Assembly: GCF_000372725.1 (NCBI RefSeq)
Contig: NW_005194754.1
Coordinates: forward strand, 49,252-113,251
Reading direction: 5' to 3'
DNA from: Emiliania huxleyi CCMP1516
Taxonomy: Eukaryota; Haptophyta; Isochrysidales; Noelaerhabdaceae
DNA: 64,000 nt
Below, in pieces: positions 10,404 through 19,813 of this stretch. The notes under the pieces are model-generated. The model searched no databases, had not been told where the DNA came from, and saw only the letters and a program-made list of their open reading frames with translations. Positions within the stretch are counted from its first letter, which is position 1; each line of letters starts with the position of its first letter. The position numbers were made by a program, and so were the translations under genes.

Positions 10404-11384
10404 CTAGGACAACGTACTTGATGCCGGCGGCGACGCGCATCGTTGCGCCGCGGAGCATCCGGCAGCCGCGCAGAGAGCTTCGCACCACGACACGCACGCG
10501 GAGGGCGCGTTGAAGCGGAAGGTTGTGGGCGCGGCGCCCTTGTGCTCTAGCACTAGCACTGTGGGTGCGCCGTCGAGCACGTGAATACAGCGCAGCGCGT
10601 CAAGCGGCACCCGCGTCAGCTTGCCGCGCGGCGAACGGGTGCGGTGGTCGATGCGCTGGTAGCATAGCTCTGTGGGGGTCACGTGCACAAACCGAGGCTG
10701 CCAGAGGATGAACTGCAGGCCTCCGCACATCGCTTTGAATCGGGTTTGCTTTTCGAGCAAGCCGATGACAATCGGCTCCTCAAAGGGGCTCTTCGGCAAA
10801 GAGTCGTCTCGCATCTGCTGCTCAATCCACGAACGCTGTGACTGCACCACGCCGCCATTGCATCGCCCACACATGCGTGACCTTGCCGCCTGCTGTATGC
10901 GCCTCGCCGCCCTGGCCTCTGTCGACTCGCAGACGCGTTGCAGCGCCAGTGCAAAAGCTCGACCAACCTCTAGCCTTCGACGTGCTTGGCTCTGAATTCT
11001 CACCGCGGCGGCTTCGGCATCACTTGGCCTTTGCAAAATCGAGAGGCCCAAGAAGTGTGACGCTTTGGCGCCCCACTCCGCAGCGAGGCTCGCCCAGGTC
11101 TTGCCGCTGGCGGTCGAGGCCTCACACAGCTCAAGACGTACCGCAGTCGGCTCGGGAGCGTCGAGCCCATTTTGCGAAAGTGTGGACTTGTCAGCCAACT
11201 CGCGTGTCCCGTTCTCGGAGAGAATCCGCATGTGGTGCGCCGAGCTGCCACATCGGCGACGGAGCGAAGCCTTGAGCTCGTCGATAGAGGCGGTGGGACG
11301 AAGCCGAAGCACGAAGTGCTCATGCGGGTCGTTAGACAACACGAGGACCTCGACGACGCCCGGGGAAGACTCAGGCGTCGGCAT
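10404..11384 (-). CDS. Ubiquitin-like, IQ-motif and PH-like domain protein
   Basis: A single exon of 326 residues from the ATG at 11384; the frame is open further upstream but has no ATG. Residues about 10-85 look like a ubiquitin/RA-type fold (VEVLVLSNDPHEHFVLRLRP, then ELKASLRRRCG). IQ-type calmodulin-binding segments follow (AAAVRIQSQARRR and ARAARRIQQAARSR, about 130-180). The C-terminal 120 residues resemble a PH domain: GLLEKQTRF, then FILWQPRFVHVTPTELCYQR, a TFRFNAPS strand and a final helix with W (CVSWCEALCAAA). A membrane-phosphoinositide or cytoskeletal adaptor role regulated by calmodulin is inferred. It is divergent from the CLC gene, with a 349-bp shared upstream region. Confidence 0.65.
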   Translation of the reverse strand: MPTPESSPGVVEVLVLSNDPHEHFVLRLRPTASIDELKASLRRRCGSSAHHMRILSENGTRELADKSTLSQNGLDAPEPTAVRLELCEASTASGKTWASLAAEWGAKASHFLGLSILQRPSDAEAAAVRIQSQARRRLEVGRAFALALQRVCESTEARAARRIQQAARSRMCGRCNGGVVQSQRSWIEQQMRDDSLPKSPFEEPIVIGLLEKQTRFKAMCGGLQFILWQPRFVHVTPTELCYQRIDHRTRSPRGKLTRVPLDALRCIHVLDGAPTVLVLEHKGAAPTTFRFNAPSACVSWCEALCAAAGCSAAQRCASPPASSTLS

Positions 11385-11676
11385 GTAGCGCCCGTCGTCG
11401 CAAAGCCCGTTGCGTGCGTAACCGTGTGCGATAAGAGAAAGACGAAGGCATAGTAGTATGAGCCCGCTGAGCGTCGTGCTCTTGCGCAGGCGATCGGTTA
11501 AGTGGTGCACTAAACCCCAAGGAACCCTTCGGAATCGCAATTCCCTATGTTCGGCTGAAAAAAGAAAAATCCCCAACTCGAGAAACGAAGTCGGCCGTGC
11601 GTGAAAGGGGGCATACCGACACTACTTTGGGCAACGTCGAGAGCGCGCCCGTGTGCACCGTCAGCGTCAGCTATAC

Positions 11677-11732
11677 TGCATCGCAGTAGCCCCCCGCCGC
11701 GGCGTGCATCGCAGTAGCCCCCCGCCGCGGCG
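11677..11732. repeat. Tandem 28-bp duplication directly before the CLC start codon
   Basis: Two exact copies of a 28-bp unit containing GCATCGCAGTAGCCCCC (11677-11704 and 11705-11732) end one base before the ATG at 11734. Probably 5' UTR sequence duplicated by slippage. Each copy contains an in-frame-neutral CAGTAG, so either copy could offer a splice acceptor. Confidence 0.8.
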
Positions 11733-11733
11733 G

Positions 11734-14700
11734 ATGAGCGACGATGAGACCATTGTGAGTGGCCACACGGTGCGCATGCCGCGCCAAGAGCCGTCGGGGA
11801 CGCGACCACTCAGCAGGCAGCCCTCTCCCATGATCATTGGAACGGCGCTCGTTGCACCGCTGCCATTGGATGCAGCTGCCGACAGTAGTCCTCTGACTCA
11901 GACGCCCTCGGCGGAGCCAGTCGCGGCTACACTTGTGCCGGTCGAGCTCCAGGCATCGCCGCTGCTGGCGCCGTTCGCCAACCTCCGCGAGCTCCGCCTC
12001 GCTGACCGAGGCGGTCCCAGCCGCTCCTCCACGCCGCCTCCGCCACAGAGCAACTCGGCGTCGTCCTCAGAGGCCATCCGGGCGGACGCGACGATAATCT
12101 CGTACGAAGAGGAGCAGCAGGAGCTTGAGCGGCGAGCCGAGTACCGGATCGCCCATCACAAGCTCTCTGTCCTCGAGAGGCTCGATCGCGTGCGGCGCGG
12201 GCAGCACTCTCGGAGCATGGCGCACGACTCCCCGTCCTCTCCGCGCGCGCCTGACGACGACGACGTCGACACCACCGACGAACCACCTTTGCTGGTTGCG
12301 CGCAGGAGGTCGCTCGGCGGAGACGCGATGGCGCACGCCGACGCTGGTCGCCGACGGGCGGCGGCGAGTGACTCTGGGGGGGCAACGCTCTGCGAGATTG
12401 ACGCGGCGGCCAATTTTGCGGCAGCTCCGCGCTGCGAGGAGCCCCGGATTCGTGTTGGAAGCTTCGAGAGGGAGTCGTCGCAGTTCGAATCGCTCCAGTT
12501 TGAGGACGAGGAGTCCAAGGTACATCTAGAGCTGCGTGCCGACGATTCCGAATCCTCAGGCTTCGCCCTCGTGCTTGTTTCGTTTGCGCTCACGCTTGCC
12601 ATCGGCTTCATCCTCGGCTCTATCTCCACCCTTATCACGCTCACAGAGTCGTGGATCTACGAAGGCCGTAAGCAGCTCGTCGAACGTGTGATGTGGCCGT
12701 GCGGACAGGCCTGCGCGGAAACGGAGGCGCGCCCAACCGCTGCCTTTTTTGCATACCTCGGCGTCAACCTGGGACTGGTCCTGGCCGCCGCACTGCTAAC
12801 TACACTCGCACCGCGAGCTGCCATGTCGGGTCTCCCGCCGCTCAAGGCTTACCTCAATGGCACGCGCGTGAACGACCTTCTTTCGGTACGGACCCTCATC
12901 GCAAAGGTCGTCGGCATCACTCTGATCGTCTCGACAGGCTTGCCGCTTGGCCGCGAGGGTCCGATGGTTCACACGGGTGCGATTGTCGCGGCGACCCTCT
13001 CCCGCCTGCGCGTTCGCCCGATGCCACGCCTGCTCCTCGGCCTGCCGAGTCGCCAGCGCACCTGGATAGGGATGGGCTGTGCGGCGGGTGTTGCTGCCGC
13101 ATTCAACGCGCCATTAGGCGGGATCCTCTACGCCTTTGAAGAGGTATGCTCCCACTGGTCTGCTTCGCTCACTTGGCGCTCCTTCTTTTGCGTCGTGATT
13201 GCAGCCTACACCTTCAATACATTCATTCGCCTGTACGTCGATGGGTCGGATGGGATCGCGGAGGGACAGCCCGGGGACACGGCGGTCGTCAACCAGGCGC
13301 TCATCACCGATAGCTTCATCATCGGCCTGGACGCCGAGGGTAGCCACAATTACGGGTACTCGGATTTTGGCTGGCTGGTCGTGATCGGCATTGTCGGTGG
13401 CATTGTCGGCTCGCTCTACACACGAGCGGTGATCTTCGGTGTCTCTTCACGCATCCGCCTTCTGGGCGGGCGCCCGCGCTTGAAGGTGCTCGACGCTCTT
13501 CTCTGGTCGACGATTGCGTTTTGCACGTTCTACTGGGCGGGCGCCTTCTCAGATTGCACGGCCTGCCCACCCGAGTCGTCCTGCTACGGCGGGGGCACAA
13601 ATGCAACCGCCACGGACCGCATGCTGCAAGAGCTCCCCGCCACGTCCCGCGGGCGGAGGCTGGCGGGCGCAGGCGGTGGGCTTGTTTTTGTCCAGCACTG
13701 GTGCGAGGAGGGGGAGTACAATGAGCTGGCCACGCTCTTCCTCTCGCCACAGGAGGGTCTGATAAAGCACTTGCTGCAGCGCACCGAGGTTGAGGTCACG
13801 CCATCCGCCTTGGGCATCCTGCTCGCTCTCTACACCGTGATCGCGGTCCTCGTGTTCGGCATCGCGGTTCCGGCAGGCAACTTTATTCCCGCGCTCACCA
13901 TCGGCGCAGCCATGGGGCGTCTCCTCGGCGAGGTGTTTCCGGATGACAGCGACCCGGGGCGGTTCGCGCTGATGGGCGCCGCTGCGGTCCTCTGCGGGGT
14001 GACACGAATGACCATCACCCTTGCCGCAATCCTCGTCGAGGTGACTCACGACGTGGGCGCGCTCCTGCCGCTCATGTTCACGCTCGCCGTCTCCAAGATT
14101 TCGGCCGATCTCCTCGCGCCGTCGTTCGACGACGGCATGATGCACGCGCAGCGGCTGCCCTTTCTCGAGGAGGAGCCGCCGCACGAGCTCGCTCTGCTCA
14201 CCGCGCGCGACGTCATGTCTGACAAGGTGATCGTGCTGCGCGAGGTCGAGCGCGTGGGCGATCTCCTGGCCGTCCTGCGTCGATGCCGGCATTCGGGATT
14301 CCCAGTCGTCGATACCGGCCGATCCAACCAGTGCACCTTCTTCAGTGGTCTCATTCTGAGGCGACACCTGCTCTTTCTGATCAGCTCGCGTGCGTGGGAG
14401 TACGAGGTGCTGGGCCTCGCCGTTCCGATCAATGATAAGCTTGCCTTCGTCGCGTCCGGGAGCGGCAACGCTGCTGGCGAGGACGCGCCCGTCTCGTCGC
14501 TGCACATCTCGGATGAAGACCGCGACCAACTCTTGGACTTGAGGCCTTTCATGGATCCATGCCCCTTCTTGGCAAACGAACTAATGCCCCTTCACCGCGT
14601 CTACAGACTCTTCGGTGGCCTCGGCCTGCGCCATCTCCCAGTGGTCGACTGTCGCGAGCAGGTCGTCGGCATGATAACACGAAAGGATGTGCTCCCCGAC

Positions 14701-15063
14701 ATCATCGAGGAACGAGTACTCGCCAAGTCGCAGGCGCGCCAACGTGCAGAGAGGCCAGGCGATAGGGGCGGCGATAGCGTCGACCGCGGCGGCGCCCGTG
14801 GAGCCAGCGGCCGCCGCCGCGGCGACCGCAGTATCGGGCGCGGCTGCCTTTCCCGACGTGCTAATGTGCTCCGAACGGTCCACGAAAACCGGGGAACAGC
14901 CATGTTGGACACCACGAGCTTCCCCGACGACAGCTGTGGTGAGCTGTACGGTGGCGGTGAGCACGGAAAGCCGCTTCAGACGTCGGAGCCAGGTGGCGGT
15001 CTGCCCACCAGCCCAGCGTTCCCCGAGCCTGCGACCGGCGCTCACCACGATAGCACCTACTAA
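11734..15063 (+). CDS. CLC-family chloride/proton exchanger with CBS pair
   Basis: An intronless frame of 1109 residues. An acidic cytosolic N-terminus of about 270 residues precedes the CLC membrane core. Signature motifs are visible: SGLPPLKAYLNG (anion site, Ser present as in Cl-selective members), GREGPMVHTG (gating glutamate), AFEEVCSHW (second, proton-pathway glutamate retained) and PAGNFIPALTIGAAMGRLLG. Two C-terminal CBS domains follow (ARDVMSDKVIVLREVERV, then HLPVVDCREQVVGMITRKD). The two glutamates argue for an exchanger, as in CLC-3 to CLC-7 and plant CLCs, rather than a channel; vacuolar or vesicular location is inferred. The ATG directly follows a 28-bp tandem duplication. The long disordered C-terminal tail is Gly/Arg-rich. 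Confidence 0.93.
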   Translation: MSDDETIVSGHTVRMPRQEPSGTRPLSRQPSPMIIGTALVAPLPLDAAADSSPLTQTPSAEPVAATLVPVELQASPLLAPFANLRELRLADRGGPSRSSTPPPPQSNSASSSEAIRADATIISYEEEQQELERRAEYRIAHHKLSVLERLDRVRRGQHSRSMAHDSPSSPRAPDDDDVDTTDEPPLLVARRRSLGGDAMAHADAGRRRAAASDSGGATLCEIDAAANFAAAPRCEEPRIRVGSFERESSQFESLQFEDEESKVHLELRADDSESSGFALVLVSFALTLAIGFILGSISTLITLTESWIYEGRKQLVERVMWPCGQACAETEARPTAAFFAYLGVNLGLVLAAALLTTLAPRAAMSGLPPLKAYLNGTRVNDLLSVRTLIAKVVGITLIVSTGLPLGREGPMVHTGAIVAATLSRLRVRPMPRLLLGLPSRQRTWIGMGCAAGVAAAFNAPLGGILYAFEEVCSHWSASLTWRSFFCVVIAAYTFNTFIRLYVDGSDGIAEGQPGDTAVVNQALITDSFIIGLDAEGSHNYGYSDFGWLVVIGIVGGIVGSLYTRAVIFGVSSRIRLLGGRPRLKVLDALLWSTIAFCTFYWAGAFSDCTACPPESSCYGGGTNATATDRMLQELPATSRGRRLAGAGGGLVFVQHWCEEGEYNELATLFLSPQEGLIKHLLQRTEVEVTPSALGILLALYTVIAVLVFGIAVPAGNFIPALTIGAAMGRLLGEVFPDDSDPGRFALMGAAAVLCGVTRMTITLAAILVEVTHDVGALLPLMFTLAVSKISADLLAPSFDDGMMHAQRLPFLEEEPPHELALLTARDVMSDKVIVLREVERVGDLLAVLRRCRHSGFPVVDTGRSNQCTFFSGLILRRHLLFLISSRAWEYEVLGLAVPINDKLAFVASGSGNAAGEDAPVSSLHISDEDRDQLLDLRPFMDPCPFLANELMPLHRVYRLFGGLGLRHLPVVDCREQVVGMITRKDVLPDIIEERVLAKSQARQRAERPGDRGGDSVDRGGARGASGRRRGDRSIGRGCLSRRANVLRTVHENRGTAMLDTTSFPDDSCGELYGGGEHGKPLQTSEPGGGLPTSPAFPEPATGAHHDSTY

Positions 15064-15425
15064 AGGAGATGCACGCGCATGTGCATGAGTGCATGTGCCT
15101 TTGAGACTTTTTGTGGAGGAGCGGCCGGGCCACAAAAGCGCACGATATTTGATGTGTGTATCGCGGCTCTAGCGCGCGCGGCTCCCCTCGCGTCTCGCCC
15201 CTTTTTGCCGCGTACTAATATTCTGGGATCCCGGGCCTCCCGCCGCGTGCGGCGCGGAAACCCTCTCAATACACATGAGCACCGACCTCTCCACGGAGCA
15301 ACCCCGAGTTTAATATCGGTAACCCTGTGTTCTGTGAGTGTGTTCGCATCTCGCATCGTCGCATGTCGCGCCAGCCGTCACACTCTCTCTCCGGTCTCTC
15401 AACTCTCTCACAAAGTTGGGGGAGG

Positions 15426-17894
15426 TTATAGCCGAGCCCAGGCCGTCTTGAGTGCACCAGTGCGTGTCCCTCGATCGCCGGCACGATGGTTGGCTCCGCT
15501 CACAAGCGCGATCTGGGTGTGTAGCTCACGGAAGCCAAGGGACGTGAGAGCGTGGATGACCAGCAGAGCGCATTCCGAGTCACCGCCGTCGTCGAGCGAT
15601 GAGAGTGCGCCCTCAGCCAACCCCGCCTCTCTCGCTGCCGCCACACTTTGGTCGTTGCCGTCCACCAGTGCGCGCAAGGCCAAGAGGCTGTTGTCGCGGA
15701 TATCCGCCGGCGTCGCATCCCGGTCGAGGAGCGGCGAGAGCAAGGGCAGCACGCCATGCTCACGTGCTGAGTCTTGCGCCTCAGGAATCCCATCGGAGAG
15801 TGCCTCGATAGCGCCGAGCGCCGCTTCCAGCCCCTCCGCCTGTGGACCACCGCGAAGAATGCAGACTAACTTCGGTATCGCGCCCATTTCCACCAGAGAG
15901 CGGCGGGTGTCGGCGTCCGCGCGCATTACGGCGCCGTCGAGGAGCGTCGCGGCGCGTGATCGCACAGTCCAGTCGTCCGAGCCCAGCTGCTCGACCAAGC
16001 GGGGCAGCCCGCCTCCAGTGGCAACTGCGGCCGAGACGGAGCGAGCGAGGGATTCATCGCCCAACGCTGAGAGGGTGCCGAGAGTAGCGGCAGCGAGCGA
16101 CGCGACTCGCTTCGACCGATCGTTGACGCGCGTAACGAGTACGGAAGGTACCCCAAGTCTAACAACCTCGGCGCGACAAAACGCGTCTAGGCCTGCGGCC
16201 AGCGAGATCGTCTCGATGGCTGCCGCGGTGAGCTTCGCTGGCGCGTCCTCTTGCGAGATGATGCCCGCGACGGTTTGGAGACCTCCCGCCTGCCCCAAGC
16301 TGGTCGCCGAGAGCCTAGACCCGCGCAATAGCGTGCAAACTGCCTCAGCTCCTGCCTCGGCGCCGGCGCGCGCGGGAAGGTTCGTGGAAAATCCGCCGTC
16401 GAGCAACGGGAGCAACGCATCGATTGCCCCGGCGTCCCGCGCCCGCTGCTGCGCTTCTGGGCGGAGGGCGGCCATGCGGGCGATTGCGGCGGCACTGGAG
16501 ACGGCTGCGTCCGCAGCGGGCCCCCGGGCAAGGCACTGGACCATCGCTGGCAGCGCCTGCGCCTTGAGGAGCACTTCTGCACAGCCTGGATCGCACGATA
16601 TTGCTGCGATCGCCGCTGCCGCCGGGGAAGCTAATGTCAACGGCGAGGCAGGTGCCAAGTGGCGGAGAAGGCGTGGTATGACTCCGGCGGCGACAAGAGC
16701 AGTGCGGGCGGGCGGGTGGCCGCTGAGGGAGCGGATGACTTCAAGAGTAGCCTGCTGCCGTTCACTGCTGCCGGCCCCGGGTGAGACGCTGCCGACGTGT
16801 GTGATGAGGAGACGCGGCCCTTCAGCCTGGACAAACTGTTCGAGTAGCCGAGGGTGGTGCGACTGGTTGGCGCAGAGCGCCTTGAGGACGAGTGTGAGGT
16901 CGAGCACGCCTCGCTCCGAGAATGGGGCTCCAAGGAGGGCAGCGATGCGCGACAGGCCATTTAGCGCAGCCAGCTCCAGCTGCATCGCCTCGTCTCGCGC
17001 GCAGAGCGTCCCGACGGCGAGCGCGGCCTTGACTGCCACGTCTTCGTGGGGCGACTCAAGGAGGGCCGCGAGGGCCGTCAAGTCCTTTGAGGAGACCGCA
17101 TCATCCACGCGCGAAACATCCGAGTCGGTGCTGAGCCTTGCGCGACCGGAAGCCACGGCTGTAGCCCGAGCTTGTCCGGATCGTAGCGTGTCCTCCACAA
17201 AGGACGTCTCTGCCACCTCCGGCTCGCTGTGCCGCTGCGCTGCCTTCCGCGCGCCCTCCTCCGCGCCCTCCTCCCGAGCACGAGCAATCTGACGAGCGGC
17301 GGCCCGAAGGCACTTCCTCATCGCCACACTTAGCTCCTGCGCCATCTCCTCCCTCTCCAACCTGGCCTCCGTCTCTGCCGCAGTCGCGTCACTCAGCACC
17401 CGCTGGGTAAGTTCTTTCTGCTCGCCTGGTTTTGCCTCAGCTGCTCCAAGGAGGAGTTGCTGAAGGCGCCCTCGCCGCTTCTGCCGCTCGGCGGAGTCAA
17501 CAGGCTTCTGCGATCGTTTACGCGTGGCTCGCTGCTCCTCACTCCCTCGACCCCTCTGCTCCTCGCTCCCTCGACCGACGCCAGGCTGCAACGCGCGTGA
17601 ACGTCGCTGCCGCGGCTGCATCGCCGACCCCACGTCGTCGCCGCCGCCCGCCAGTTGCAGCAGGTAGAGAGGTGTTTTGTCGCGCGACCCGTCGGCGGCA
17701 ACGCTGAGCAGGACTGTGTGCAGCTGCTGCCAGTCATCGACCGAGTTGCAACGCTCGGAAAGGTGCCGCACGTGATTGAAGAAGCGTGCATCCACGGGCT
17801 GTGCACCCGGCCCTTCGCCACGGGCAATTTGCCACCCGACAGCAAAAACCGCATTCACGATCGAACCTGCCGGCTCCGGATGGGCGATCGCCAT
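15426..17894 (-). CDS. Armadillo-repeat protein
   Basis: An intronless frame of 822 residues from the ATG at 17894. Residues about 90-220 are charged and probably coiled-coil (EEQRGRGSEEQRATRKR, then LEREEMAQELSVAMRK). From about 260 on there are ten or so armadillo units with the hallmark AALAVGTLC, AAGVIPRLLRHL, DAGAIDALLPLL, MGAIPKLVCIL and HGVLPLLSPLL patterns. The repeats most resemble generic ARM scaffolds (vacuole-8, importin-alpha or ARMC type) without the importin-beta-binding domain. Partner and location are unknown. A 737-codon open frame on the opposite strand is a GC-bias shadow. About 360 bp between this stop and the CLC stop hold nothing I can name. Confidence 0.85.
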   Translation of the reverse strand: MAIAHPEPAGSIVNAVFAVGWQIARGEGPGAQPVDARFFNHVRHLSERCNSVDDWQQLHTVLLSVAADGSRDKTPLYLLQLAGGGDDVGSAMQPRQRRSRALQPGVGRGSEEQRGRGSEEQRATRKRSQKPVDSAERQKRRGRLQQLLLGAAEAKPGEQKELTQRVLSDATAAETEARLEREEMAQELSVAMRKCLRAAARQIARAREEGAEEGARKAAQRHSEPEVAETSFVEDTLRSGQARATAVASGRARLSTDSDVSRVDDAVSSKDLTALAALLESPHEDVAVKAALAVGTLCARDEAMQLELAALNGLSRIAALLGAPFSERGVLDLTLVLKALCANQSHHPRLLEQFVQAEGPRLLITHVGSVSPGAGSSERQQATLEVIRSLSGHPPARTALVAAGVIPRLLRHLAPASPLTLASPAAAAIAAISCDPGCAEVLLKAQALPAMVQCLARGPAADAAVSSAAAIARMAALRPEAQQRARDAGAIDALLPLLDGGFSTNLPARAGAEAGAEAVCTLLRGSRLSATSLGQAGGLQTVAGIISQEDAPAKLTAAAIETISLAAGLDAFCRAEVVRLGVPSVLVTRVNDRSKRVASLAAATLGTLSALGDESLARSVSAAVATGGGLPRLVEQLGSDDWTVRSRAATLLDGAVMRADADTRRSLVEMGAIPKLVCILRGGPQAEGLEAALGAIEALSDGIPEAQDSAREHGVLPLLSPLLDRDATPADIRDNSLLALRALVDGNDQSVAAAREAGLAEGALSSLDDGGDSECALLVIHALTSLGFRELHTQIALVSGANHRAGDRGTRTGALKTAWARL

Positions 17895-17964
17895 CGCTCA
17901 CCTTCAGCAGTTACACTTTTTACAGCACAGCCTCGCGCGACGTGTCACAAAAAGGATTTTACAA

Positions 17965-18300
17965 AAAGGAATAAATAAATAAAAATGCGATGCTCGTGCA
18001 GGTGGGGACCCTGTCCTTCTCCCACCCCTTGTTTGGTGTGTCCGTTTTATTTATTTATTTTATTAGCGGAGCTGGGAATAGGACCGCCGCAAGCGGCGTG
18101 GAAGGAGCGGTTGAGCATTCCTCCGGGGGCCCCTCTGCGCCGGGGAGGCGTTGTTGGAGGCTAGGACGCAAGCGTCCGTCGCCCTTTCTCAAACTCGGGG
18201 CCGCCCACTCCGCTACGCTCCGACCCGAATTTGGAGGGCCTAAAAGTTTAAGGTGTTGCTGCGCAAAAGGGGTCGGACACAGGGCGCAGCTCATGCTAAG
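17965..18300. repeat. Composite of dispersed repeats, including a copy of the 200-bp family
   Basis: The 18066-18275 segment is the reverse complement of 27993-28197 and is also related to 36683-36862. Shared landmarks are CCAAATTCGGGTCGGAGCG, a GGACGCAAGCGTCC palindrome, and AGCAACACCTTAAA at one end. It is preceded by a short pyrimidine-tailed repeat flanked by AAATAAATAAA-type sequence. There is no gene here. Confidence 0.8.
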
Positions 18301-18384
18301 AGCTAGAAGGGGAGCTAGAGAGAACGACTACCCTGTCCCGTTATTGCGTACACCAACACCACAAAAGCTCTCTCTCTCCTGTCC

Positions 18385-18957
18385 TCACTCAGGGGGGTCA
18401 CAACTACCGAGTCCCGCGACTAGCTGCCACGTTGCCGACCGAGAGCGGATCTCCTCCTGCTCCGCAAGGAGGGTGGCCAAGGCTAAAGTCTTGCCGGAGC
18501 CGCCGGGCGCGTTGACGACTTGGAGAAGGTCGCCCTTGTACTTGTACTTGTAGAGATGCTCGAGGGGGTGCTTTGTGGGGCGGTGCGCAGCCAGGCCAGC
18601 AGTGAGGGGAGGCGCACCCTCACTCTCCTCGGTTGCAGAGCTCGTCGGAGGCTGCGGCACGACGGGAGGGTCACGACAGCAGTCCTCGGGCGAGCCGACG
18701 CGCATGTCCAACCAGCGCTGGGACTCGTTGTGACGGCAGACGCCGGCTGCCTCTCCAACCGCTTCTGCAGCGTCCTTCTTTGCCCGGTGCATGGGCTCGA
18801 TCCGATTCCGCAGCGTGTCGTCCCCAGCGGCGGTGCTGCGCGGGAGGCGGCCGCGGGCACGCTGGGCTCGATCAGCTTTCCCTAGCACGGATTTGGCGGA
18901 CGTTCTCGGCTTCAATTTTACGAATGTCTTGGCACCAGCTGAAGGCTTGCGTCCCAC
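18385..18957 (-). pseudogene. Fragment with a P-loop ATPase motif
   Basis: An open frame of about 190 codons lacks an ATG at its 5' end and ends within repeat sequence. Near the C-terminus LLQVVNAPGGSGKTLALAT is a clear Walker A motif, preceded by a basic stretch. The wording resembles SF1/Pif1-type helicase P-loops, but no further helicase motif follows, so the identity is open. The first codons, GGACGCAAGCCTTCAGCTGG on the minus strand, recur in part at about 27065, which suggests dispersal with a repeat. Treated as a gene scrap. Confidence 0.4.
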
Positions 18958-19124
18958 ATCGCCTGTAGGTATATTGTTGGCACATCGCCGGATTCGTGCA
19001 CGGTATTCGGATTTTGCTATTTGCTCGTGTGGGGGTATATTGCAGATTTGTCAATGGTACCGCGTCTGCGACGCGGGCGCCTTGCGGGCAGAGCCCTTAG
19101 CCACCCTTTATATCTTGCGCGGTC

Positions 19125-19730
19125 ATAAATAAAAACGGACACCTCTCTAGAATCAGGAAATCCGGGGACGACCCACTTCGCCACAGACCGTCCGGCGCCT
19201 CGCCGCTATGACGGGGACACACCCCGCACCGTCCGCGGTGTCCCCGTCTTTGTCCGGAGTGAAAAGTCCAACGCGCTCGTCGGTGACGGCGTCCCCGGAT
19301 TTCGCCGCGCTCGGCGAACCTCGACAGCGCTTTCGGTGGCATGCAGCTCTTTGCGACAGAAGCCTGGAGAGCAGCTCCTCTGCTGCTCACACACTCTGCA
19401 CAGTTGACACAGCCTACTGTGCGGCTGCCACAGCTGTGACAGCGATGGGCTCGCCCTCACTGGCCCTCAGTCACTTGTGCTGCGGCTTGTGTGAGCGACA
19501 CTGCTCGGCGACTGCCGGCACACTGTGAGACCGTGGGTGTGAGGTAAAACCACGCTACCAGCGCTTGGTCACATCGGCCCCGAGGTCAGATCCATCTACT
19601 CTGTTGATGACAAGACTTGTCTACTGGCTGGAGCCGAGCAGGAGGGCCCAGCGCACAACCCCTGGTCAACTCCTCAGGGTCCACACCCCGTAGCCGTACT
19701 GAGTACTGTGAGGTGGGTAAAAAAGAGAAC
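19125..19730. repeat. Nested repeats: TIR-element end split by another repeat
   Basis: At 19125-19150 the sequence matches the left end of the element at 58939 (ATAAATAAAAACGGACACC), and the match resumes at about 19698 (CTGTGAGGTGGGTAAAAA). The material between includes 19295-19555, an inverted copy of 55536-55830 whose open frame ends in HLCCGLCERHCSATAGTL in both places. No intact gene was identified between 18960 and 19813. Confidence 0.6.
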
Positions 19731-19813
19731 AGAAAGGAATCGGTGCGAACGTTTGTTTCTTTTTTTCTAGAGGAACAGCACATTCTCAAGGTATAAGCTC
19801 TCTAACATCGTGT

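Noticed and set aside
11653-11733. Upstream GTG start for the CLC gene
   Set aside because: The frame crosses a 28-bp tandem duplication and begins with GTG; ATG at 11734 is preferred.
15079-17292. 737-codon open frame on the plus strand, opposite the armadillo gene
   Set aside because: Ser/Ala/Arg-rich shadow of a GC-rich gene; no start context or domain, while the minus strand has clear ARM repeats.
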